From Bolinopsis microptera (lineage: Eukaryota > Ctenophora > Tentaculata > Lobata > Bolinopsidae): a DNA stretch of 64,000 bases. The notes beneath the pieces are model-generated. The model was given only the letters and a program-made list of their open reading frames with translations. It had not been told where the DNA came from and did no database searches. Both the position numbers and the translations under genes were made by a program. Below, piece by piece: positions 29,501 to 41,500 of the stretch (within the stretch, counting starts at the first letter, position 1; every line of letters starts with the position of its first letter). Where the stretch lies: positions 16,013,118 through 16,077,117 of the forward strand of contig NC_087078.1 of assembly GCF_026151205.1 (NCBI RefSeq), written 5' to 3'.

Positions 29501-32500
29501 GCGTGGCAGTGGGGTATTGTTTTGTTTGGTGTGAAATATTGTGAAGATATATTGTGTGAAGATATATTCTCTGTTGAAGATACGAACGATCAGTGGAAGA
29601 TGATGCGTAATTTAGCCACTCTAGTCTGGGAAAAATTACGGCAAATCAATTATTTTCCCCGGAACATCACAGTCAATGATATTGTAGTTGTACCTAACTG
29701 GAAGAGATGATTACATTTTCCTTGATCGGTCTCCTCCCAAAAACAAGTCTGGCTTTCTTGTCATCTTTTCTTGAAAAAATCATGGAACTTGCAATGGCCA
29801 AATTTTAAAATGTCGTTATTAATTTGCAAGAAAAGATGTGTGAAACATTACTTAGCTTGGACTGCTCGCAATGTTTTTCTTTGTGACAAGCACAAACTTG
29901 AATGACAATTGACACGTTTTAGTAAAATAGCCGACTGTTTTACGCGTATTGGGCGTGCTTGTTTACGATAAATAGCAAAACATGATGTTTTAATAGTATT
30001 AAATTAGTATAAAAGTAATGACTCAAGAGAACGGAAAGTGTTTTAAAACTGTTTTGTTTACGAATGATAGCACGGTATTTTCTAACAAGCCTGATGATTT
30101 CACGTTTAATCGTGACGTGTGAAGTTACACCGCAGATGATGTGATTTTACGTGATGAAGTAGAGATTTACTTGTTGAATATCTAAAATATGAAGTAAAGT
30201 TTTAATATATTTAAAACATCTTCCTGGACTAGGGACGGAATGCCAGAATGTCGGAATGAGAGTCACACGTACACAGTGAGAAAGTGTCCCATATAAAACA
30301 TGGTGTGTGGTCTCCTGCAATAATTCATCTTGTTTGAGGATATTTTTCATTTTTATTTAATATTTTCCTTACGTCATTCGATTTTTTAACGTTGGTTAAT
30401 CTTTTGGACAATGTAAGTGATAGATCTTCTTGAAGATATATTTAACGTTCGTTGCGTAAAATTCTACAACTAAACTTGAAGATTGTCAGCAATAAATAAC
30501 CAAAATAATATTTGTCATATAAACGGCAATCTGATAGCGATATCACTTTATTTCGGAAGAAACTGTACCTGTGTGTAGTAATTGAGTTTGCGGATGTGTA
30601 ATACGCAATAAGGGCACGACATAATACTATTTTGTTTCCCGGAATTTGGATTTTGACATTCTTGAACGATCCGGATCTTATCATAAAAGAGTGCCGAGTT
30701 TAAGTCGGAATCAAAACGAAGGAACCCCAAATATATTGAGAATATTGACACCTACAGTTTCTGTTAAATACCAGAGATCAGTTAGAATGACACAAAAACT
30801 TAACATTCCCACAACTTAATTATCACCTTAATAACACCAGAATGTGTGTGTGTGTGTGTGTGTCTGTCTGTCTGTCTGTCCGTGTGTAATTTCCGGTCGG
30901 TTATACAAAAAAAACGGTAAGAGTTACGGGACTGATTTTTTCGGTATAGTGTCGACAAAACTCTGATGAAGCCCATAGGAAATTTTTTTTAAAATCGGCC
31001 GGTGGTAAGTGGTTTTATTGATGGTTTTGTACCACAAATGTTACATAAAGTTGCTTGAGCAGAACGGCAAGAGTTACGGGGCCTGCTCTCTCTTTCTCTC
31101 GCTCTCTCTCATTACTGTGTAATATGTTATCTGCTGCATTTAAGTAGCGTCATAATTGGATTAGCCCGGAAGATTTGCTGTAATGTTATACCTTAAGCTT
31201 ATTAGGGGAGGGAGTACTGTTAGTGTTTGGGGTCTGTTTGGACTGCAGAGAGAGAGAGAGAGAGAGTTCATACGACAATGTTATGCGTGTTTTCAAATAT
31301 AATATGCGGGTGTGGTGCGGAGTTAACAAGGGTTAATTTCTATAACGATTTAAATAAAAATAGAAAGCGGTTCAGGACGGGAGTGATGAGGTGTAATACT
31401 CGGTGTTCAGACCTTATGATCATGGAATGTGGTGCCTAATAATGATTAAATTATCCACAAGAAATAACTGATTATGAGATTATTGTTTAAGAAACTATTG
31501 GGTCACCTAATGCGGGTTTTGACTCAGCGGGTAATTACTCCTACCCTTTTTAACTGCGGCAGTGAAATCCCGGCCGTAGGCCGGGTTACACTAGTAAATA
31601 ATAATATGTAAAAGAGTGTTATACTATTATATCATATTATTATAATATTACCTGTCAAGTAGTACTTTGTTTCTGACCACCCCCGCCACACTATCCACAG
31701 AGAAAACATCACTATCAGTCAGCAGAGAGAAAGTCATCTTGTCTTCATCACTCGTATCTACATCTGTAGCTACCAGTGTCGTTATTTCCGACCCTGAGTT
31801 GTAGTAAAATTATAATCTATATTATACAAAACGATACAAGAGTAGGTATCTCCCGGTGTCGGGATTTCCTGAGGCTTGCTTATCTCCTTTTTAGTTAAAC
31901 TCTAAGCCACTTTGTGCCAATTAGTAATCTATATCAGACAGCAATCCACCGTACGAGCAAAATTATTAATTTCGTAGTCCAAAAATCTGATTCAACAAAA
32001 AATAAAAACTGTGACTGTGAGTGAGGTTTTACAGTTAATATAGATTGTTGCTAATACCAATATTTTTACCGTAAGTTTATATACCGGGAGATATTTAGTT
32101 AATAATTAGTAACCAATTATTTAATAATTAGTTACTTGAGGTTTGAGTGGTCAAGATTGTTAGGTACACAAATAATTTTCAGTTATAGACCGTTAAACAC
32201 CGAATTTAGTATTAAATAATTAAATTTCGCAACCACAGCGCCCCTTAAATCACCTATTTTGCAGCTATAAAAGAACATGAACTATTTACCTCACGACCTT
32301 TTGAAGTTCGAAAAGTTGCTTAACTAATTTGTGCAACTTTACCACTCGCAATGAAACATGACGCAAATCAAGCACCTCCATTTTCCACCATACACAACTA
32401 AACACGTGTTTCAGATGTAACCACTATACGGGGCCCCGCAATCCGAATGGTCCATCCTCCTTCGACAGTGACTGGTCATACTCGAGAACTAAAATAAACA

Positions 32501-35500
32501 CTAATTTTGACACCTCACTGCACAGCCCACAGGAGACACAAAAACAAACCACCACCTTCAAGCTTCAGTACTTTCAACAATAACATTGACTCACTTCACG
32601 ACCGGCACATAACAGAATCTGCTCTCTATTCTTATGCCTGAACAACATCCAACAAGCTCTTATATTTAATAAATATTAGAGCATGTGAATAACTAAGATA
32701 TCACCTATAATTTACGTCGTTCCATTGCGTATCCATCTCACTCATTCTACACCTCTATTACAGATTACAATTGTTCATTGTCTGTCCACATGCACACGTT
32801 ATATTGATACTGATAGAGTTGAACTGCCAGCAGAGATAAAAAGGCCACCTAAGTTTCAATAATACAGGGTGGGCCAAAAGTCAGTGTGCAAACGTTGGGT
32901 CTTATACCTCCGCCGTGTTTTATATTTGAGAGCTGTTGCTTTGCAGATGGCATACTGTACTTACTGGTTCGAGGATTCCGTCGTCAAAATTTGAAAATTC
33001 GAATATTTTAGACCACGCCCATTCAATATTAAAACACCTATATTGTTTTCTCTGAACATGCTGAACGCCTAATTTTTTTAGAAACGGTAGATTATCAAAT
33101 TTTGCATATGATCTGAAAACATGAGGTAAAACGGATTAGAAATGACGAAGTTATTAAGCATTTTGTGTATCTCGTTAACAAAATTGACTGGGTGATTATG
33201 TGACACCATGACACGACACCTTAATTGGGCACTCTTAACAATTCCCATAATGTTTAACGGGGTAGTTAACGGGGTCACCTTATCACGTGATTAGGTAAAC
33301 CAATCACCTGATCACACGTAATGAATAAACTCGTTATGCTTCATATCTCGGTCATCTGAGAAGCTACAGTTCTAATTCTTTCAGGACAAACGTAATTCGA
33401 ATGGCCAAACACAATTCAATAACATTTAGCTTGATCCGACTATCCAAACTATCAAATAAATGTGAAAATGAACCTCCATTTGAAAAAAATGAACGCGAAT
33501 ATTTTTCGAGTTGACAAATTCCTCGAACCAGTGGTGGTACTAAGTCATACCAGAAGGAAGTATTTCAATTGGGCACTCAGTGACTGAGCTATTAAGGCCA
33601 ACGTTTGCACACTGACTTTTGGCCCACCCTGTAGAATATACTGATATTGAAACGTCATGTGCAGCCGTTATTATTCTGTATTGTCGTAATGTGGGCCAAG
33701 TAAAGGAAAGAAAACAGTTGAATTGTCGCCTGTCAAGCAAGAGTAGCGCACATGCGGTTTACAAACATCGGCTGTTCATCTGGTACCAGTCTCTGTGACT
33801 TCAGTGAAACGTAAATTCATGAGAAATAATTCTAGAAATTTATCTACGACTAAAACAGCTAGTTTGTCGATCAACAATTATTCCATGTCATGTACTCGCT
33901 ACTGTTCCACAGCCTGCACAGTTCACTGCCCTAGTGTCCTCGCTGTCAAACTCTAAATTTCTCCACTTTCCCACCTGATCACTTTCCCACTTCTCCACAG
34001 ACTCCACTCCTCACATTCTACTCTGCCCCGTTACTCCACTGCTCTGAGTGCTGCCCTGCCAATATTCTACAGTTGTTCCGGTACTCTATATTGTTGAGTG
34101 TGCTGGTGATATTCTGGTAATGAATTGGAGGTTCTTTAACAGCAATTATAAATCCCAGCATCATTATAAGCCCGTCGCAATAAACCCATGACTGACCTTT
34201 CAATTGACAGAGGTGCGAACTCTGCGAAGTTAACGGAGAAATTTCCCACTATCTTCATGATTAAAACTCCAGTTTCTCCCTCTCTTCACTGGTCCGACAA
34301 TCGAGATACTAAATATTTTACCGAGCCGAAAGTTGGGAAGATGCGAATTCCTGACATTGTTGCCATGGCAACTCAAATTTAAGTTATCACGCGAAATATA
34401 TCATTTCAACAAGCTTCTCCGTGATTTTAATGGAGGGTCGGATAAATGTGTGGAAGGTTTCCAACGCACGCCTCAACTTGGCTAGGTCTCCTAAAACCAG
34501 ACGTAACTCATTCTTACTCAAGTATGTGTCATGTTCAACTCAATTAGACGTTCATGTAAAATTAACATTGTGATTAGTTTTTGAAATGAGAAAGGCGGAT
34601 ACTTGGTGTCTTTCTCTCACAGAATCTCAGATAGAGGTCACGTGATAACACATTATTAGGTAAGGGTAACTGTGCACGCTAAGATATGGGCAGGGCAGCC
34701 CTATTACGACACAGCACATACAAGTTAGCATGTATTTCAATTAAGAAGTTCATTAATATTTATGGGTAGATTTAAAGGAACCATGTTCAAGGTAGGACCT
34801 AAGTAGATAATATCTTGATATCCACACTTCTATATACACGACCTACATACATGAAAAGCGGAATGAGCCTTTGAGGATAACTTGGTGAGATTCTGATCTA
34901 TAACCTGTTCTGTTTCAGAGAATAAGAAAGATGCAATAATTTCAAAAAATATAAAATTGAACCACTAACCTATCCCAACGTCCTCTTTAACAGTGACCAG
35001 ACCCAGATCTTGCAGAACAGGAGGGTTATCATTAACATCAGATACGATAAGGTTGTAGTTACAGACAGTAGAGAGGGTGTTACTGGTGCTGTTATCTGTT
35101 ACTGTTACTTCTACTGTCGTGCTCTTTGTCACTTCGTAGTCAAACTCCTTCTGTGGATGGAAATAGTGGTAAAGATATTAATCGTCAGATTATGAAAAAG
35201 AAGGTTGAAATTTTGTTGTGTCGTAATAATCTCAACATATCGAATCATAACATTTGTGAGCTGATTTCGATGTTTCACGACTAGTTGTCTCCTAAAGCGA
35301 ACGATAGTTAAGGCCCCTAATAAGTCAAACTCTAAGAGAAACTGAAGAATTCAATAAATATTACATGTATTTACCTTAACATTAACAGCTCCATCCTCAT
35401 CAACTGAGTACCTCGCTGTGTCCACTATACTGTAAATCAGTTCTGCATTACGACCTATATCCTCATCATCTGCTTCTATGTTGAACACCTTTCCAACCTG

Positions 35501-38500
35501 AGCATTAATCAAGACGTCATAATTAATTTAATAACGACATCATGCACAAGGAAGGGGCTTGGTAGCATGGTTAATCTGACATGGTGTCAACTTTCATGCC
35601 AGCGTCAAATTACGGCAATTATGTAATACATTTCTGAAATTGGAACCAACTCAGTTGTTTAGTCTAATGGGAGTAAATTAGATCATATTATTATTATTAT
35701 TTAAAACAAAGAAATAGCTTACAAAGTTTTCAGCAACAGTGAAACTCTGGTCACAGTTAATTATAGAAGGTTCATTATCGTTATCATCCAATACTCTCAA
35801 AATGAATTGAACTTCTCTAGATCGGACTGGGGTGCCGCTATCTTCGGCTCTGAGATGTTTTTGGTGATCATGAATCTGATGTTTCAAATGTTAGGAGATT
35901 CATGTTTTAAATTTAAGAAAGTGAAACTGTAACCTAGGGGAACACATTCCACAATGAAGTTAATAACTAGAGAAAGTCTCACTTGATTATAAGAGTGTAA
36001 GAGTCAGTCTCCTCTCTGTTTAACACTGCTTTAGTAACTATCTGCCCGATATCACCTTGTTTTACTGCGTACTCGAACCTATCACTGTACCCTCCCTCGA
36101 TTGTAACTGATATCTGTAACATGTATCTGTTACAAAATATACAGGTATCTGTTACGAGAGTGGATTTGTTAAATCTTACTCGTTGTGATAAACTATTATT
36201 TAAAATAAAGCTAACATAGTCCGACACGACAATTTAATCAAATTACAAAACAACCTTACAAACAAATCTTTTAAAATTCATAACCGAACCTTGGAATTGT
36301 CTCCAGAATCCTTGTCTGATATCTGAACTTTACACACAATACTTCCTATAGGGAGATTCTCCCTCAACTCCACTGTCTCACCGTTTGTAGGGGATAATAT
36401 CACCGGTCTGAAAATAAAATCAGTAAAATACAGATAATTATGGTGATAAACGACGATTCTGTAATGGCGCAAATCTGGTTGCAACCGTCTGAAGTTATTG
36501 TCAACTTATACTACACATTTCCGTCACATTATATCATGGATAAAGTAATAGGTCTCATTTCACTCTCATAATATCTGGGTTCTCATAAAGCTAAGTGAAT
36601 ATTTTCCGTATCAGTAAGCCAATAACGCATATCACCAGCATGCCCAGTACGTTTAGTGTAGCACATTGTACAGTTTTGCTTGTTTTATGTCTGCAGCTGG
36701 GAACAACCAAGAAACACCAGGACGATCAGAAAATAATGATAATCTTGATGAAGGAGCAGTATCACCACTGAAAATAGAACAGCCAGACAACGATATTGTT
36801 AATGAAGGAGCAACACCTCCACAGGATCTGCAGCTTAGAAGTGAAGAGAACCAAGAACCCACCATCCAGGTTCACAAGAGAGAATGTACACTAGCAACGG
36901 AGAGATTAGATAACTTTACATCAGTTCAGCCAGCAACAGAAGATGAAGCAAGAGATGGAGGAGAAGTAGGGGAAGGAGGTTCAATCCCCTCCTACAGACT
37001 GACAGTTCAAGAGTTCTTCACCCAGTCAGGGTTAGGAAAATTCCAGTATCTTCACGCCCTGTGTTTCGTCTTCGTCTTCATTAGAGATGGTATGGAGGTG
37101 ATCTACGCCGCCCTAATCAAACCCTCCCTTGCCTGTCTGTGGCAACTTAACACATTTGAGGGAGCCCTGATTCCGGCACTGCCTGCACTTACATACGCAG
37201 TAGGTTCTCAGGTTGCGGGTATAGCAGCTGATAAACTCGGGAGGAAACCGGTTCTACAGGTCTGTCTTGGTCTGTCTCTTACACTGGATATCGGGTGTGC
37301 CTTTTCAGAATCTTTCCTTGTGTTTATAATTCTTAGGGCGTCATCAGCCTTCTTTTTGGGCGGTGCTTTTGGGACGGTTCTGACTACATGGATTGAAATA
37401 GTCCCTAAAACAAAGAGGTTCAAATCTCTGTTTTACTTCGCTCTATTCTGGACAACCGGAACAGTTGTGGCTGTCGCTGATGGCTGGTTCATGGACAAAC
37501 ATGACCGACTAGACTATCACTTCTTTATCCTTGTTCTCTGCATCCCCTCACTGCTGGCTTTTGTATTTTCCTTCCTTGTGTACGAGACAGCAAGTTACTA
37601 TATAGCTGCAGGGAAGGTGGATAAAGCAGTTAAACTGATAAAGGAAGTGATAGAGATAAATAAGATGGAACCAGCATCTTACGATGTGCTCTGTGAGGGA
37701 ATGCACTACGACAGAGGTGCTGTTATCAAGCTCTTCCAGATGCCTTACGCTAAAGTTTCTCTCTGTTTCATGGCTATTTCATATTCTGTCGGTTGGACAT
37801 TTGGTGGGTGGACTGTTTTGATATCGAGCTTGTTTACCAACGAGTTCTGTACCTACAGGAGCATGTTTGCGTACTCCTCTGAGTACTGTAAAGCGCTGAC
37901 TGACGAAGCGTACCTTCTCATACTCTTAGCAGTGTTAGGCGGGTACCTGGGATACATCGCAGCTTACACCATTTCCAACAAAACAGGACCTATGAACTAT
38001 GTTTCAGTGACCTACTTCTGCGCGTTCTACCTGTTTGTTGTGTTGAACTTCTGCTTGCTCCCCTTCCCACTCTCCTACTACCTGTATTATCTGGAATTGT
38101 TTTCGACGCGCGCATTGTTGGGAGGTGGATATCTGATGTTGTGGCTTTACACTCCCGTCTACTATCACACACAAGTCAGAGCAGTGGGTGTTGGGTTGGG
38201 GATATGTAGCCTGAAGCTAGGGACAGCCAGTGCTGCGGTGCTGATCGCGTATCTTGATATGCCGTTTAAGTTGTATAGTTTCGCTGCGTTTTGTTTAGTA
38301 GTGATGTTCCTGGCGGTGGTGCTCAGCGAGCCACGCACACGGAAAATATTGTTTGCAGAAACTGACGCTGTGATAGAAACACGAGATCTGGATGAGCTCT
38401 ACAAACACCACCATGTTCCACCCTCAGATCTAGGCTGGCACATCCGGAACATACAGATCAAGGAGGGCCAGAACAAGAAGAAAGTAGCGCCGTTTGCTAA

Positions 38501-41500
38501 TGATCACAGTAGTACACACGGGCCTGATTTCAACTGGGTAGATTTAACACCCTCCGCAGCAACAACCACTACTAGTACCAAATCTCTCAAATACAGCTTC
38601 AGTGTGGATTCTTCCAGGACACCCGATGCGGAGCTGCCATTGAACGCATTCCGGGGACGGCAAGTGTACCGTGACGCATCAACACCCGGTAAACCAACAT
38701 TCAACTTTGACCGCTCTATCTATCCAATCAGAAAAGTAAAGAAAGTGAAGGATAAGGGAAAGTTCCACATTAGGCCCATGTCAGTAGCAGGGCTGGTAGA
38801 CGAGCGGACCTATATTCTAACCCCGACTGAAGTAAGGTCCGAGGGTAACACGCCGGATCCTAGTGCCGCACTGAGGGAGCGTGTTATTGTGAAGAGGACT
38901 GTTGTTGAGAGACCTCCGGAGCCGGTATATGAGAATGTGAAGAAGAGGACTCGTGGAAGAAGTTCAGGTAGTGAGAAGTAGAATGTGTTTGAAATCTTTT
39001 AACACTGATAATGACGTGCCAAAATAATTTGGATTATGCGTCTTACCACAGATTTCATTACAAATTAATAGTCTTTTGGTTTTCGATGTATGTAGTTTTA
39101 AAATGGCAGCGCCGTTATTAACATGATGTAAATATTTGTGGGTGGTATTAAAAACTAATTGAATTTCGAGATTTACTTTTAACATTTGTTAAGGAAATTA
39201 AAAAACCACCAAAATCCGCTTCCACACTGTCACTACATATTCATAACCAAACATTTGTAAACTAAATATCTAGATTCAAAACAACTAACTGGTTGTCGTT
39301 GACATCCAGCACAGCTACCACCACACTAACGCTACTCTTCCTGGAGACAGTACCACTGTCCTGAGCTTCCACTTGGAACGTGTAACTTGATACTGTTTCT
39401 CTGTCCAGCGCACGTGTTACTATTATATCGCCGTTATCCTGGGGCAATAAGTTAAATCAACTTGGCATTTAACAAATCGTTTAAGTAACTAAATAACAGC
39501 GCTATAAAAACAAGAGTAGTTTACAAATTTTCATTCGATTTGTGATCCTCAAAATTGAGTTTCTGCACTGGAAATGACCCTCAATTAAGTTCCTATAACG
39601 AAGGTCAACTCCAGTAAACACTAACAGTCGACTTACTCGCACAGCAAAAGGTAAGTTATCTCCCAGTAACGAGTACAGAACTTTGCCGTTATCCCCCGAG
39701 TCGGCGTCAATAGCCACCACTGTCAGCACTACTGTCTGTGTCCCTGCATCTTCTGCTACTGAATCAGTGTAGGAGGAGGATTCAAACTCTGGTCTGGGAG
39801 TGATGTTTGTTAAGTTTCTATGTACCGATCGGGAATAATTATTCTTGAGTCTGTGTTTGAAGACTGTACATTTCTTCTTATATTATTAATTATTTAGATC
39901 TTAAATAATTCAATGACTTATTCCATATTTAGCATAATACTCTTATTTATTTATACGGAGTACATAATATTCAGTCCATTATCCATCTATAAATATACCG
40001 CACAGAAATTACCCTTACTTTAAAAAACTATACATTTTTTCTTCATTTTCCATAGTTTCTCGCTAATATGCAGATGATTTGAGACTAAAGTTACTGTAGC
40101 GAATAATGGCTTTAGAATGTTTCACGTAACTGTTCGATACATATAATAATATTCTGACTCATTAAGTTAAACTTTGAACAATGACAAGCACAAAGTACAT
40201 TGTTGAAAAAGTGGGCATGCTAAACTCCTTCAGTCGCTGCTTGCTAACAACTTCTTAAATATAAAACTCTTTAAAACTCGGTTAAGTTGCATAAGTCCCA
40301 TTTAATCAAAACCAATCAGTTTGAGTGGTGTTTGTTTGTTAGACAGTATGGCGAGGAGGACAAGTAGATGAGCTTCTCAACCTCATTAAGTAGATGAGCT
40401 TCTCAACCTCATTAAGATCATGAGACTGGTAACCTTTTACTTATCTCCTAATTTTACTGAGCTTCTTACTGTTGTACCACATAACCACATTTAACGTTTA
40501 AAATGCACATAAAATATATTCTACTAGTTAAAACTCCTGATGCATCTCGTGTACTCATGAGAAATTTCCAGAAACATTCCACGAAATCCACACATTTTGT
40601 CCCACGAATAATATTTGGACTGCAGCAGTAGAATAACAGCATGCATGACAGGAGCGGAAGATGTAGAGTGCAGTGTAAACACGACTTCTGGCTCTACAAT
40701 GGGGGAGATACTGCACAGCTTATCGACTTGCAACAATGTGGAGAATGGGAAATATGCGGGGCATTGTTAACAAGATCATGGTAATTGTGTTATGATACAT
40801 TTATATCGTGAGAAGTTGTTTTCTTAACTACACTCAATTACACTTCATGAGCAGTGGGCTGCATTCTATGAATCATATAAATTCAGCTTTAGATCAAAGA
40901 CATAATATGAATATAAAATGCACATTAAATGTACAACATGTGCTTTAAAACGCCTAGTAATTTGAACCAATTAAGAAGCCCTCACTTGTGATCATTAATG
41001 TCGTTAACAGTGACGGTTAACACCAGGGTGTCTGACTTATCATCTTTGTCGTAGGCTCTGATATTCAGCACAAAAGACTTGTCTCCCGTGTCGTAGTCCA
41101 GTTCCTGTGAAGATCACAGTTTAAATCAGATTCTGAGGGTTTAGATTCAGAGAGTAGTGGGGAGTGAGGGTTGGTAATCTGGAGGAAATGGAGATATGTG
41201 GTCTAGTAGAAATGGAGAATGTGGCTGCATACTGTGTGTTGGATACTCAAGATGTCTAAAGAAGGGTGAATAAGAATGTATAATTTTAAGGGTTGATGAA
41301 AGTGTACCTTGATAATTTTAAGCGAAAGTGGTAAAGTGCCCCCTGACCATGTTCCAGTAACGATCTCGAACTTATCTGTGTCTGTCGTCAACTCATATCC
41401 CGATACACTGAAAAGAAATGTACATTCATAGATACAAATCACTTAGTTTAACTTCCAGTTTTCAGACCAATTACTCGTTACAATATCGATAAAGTGAAAT

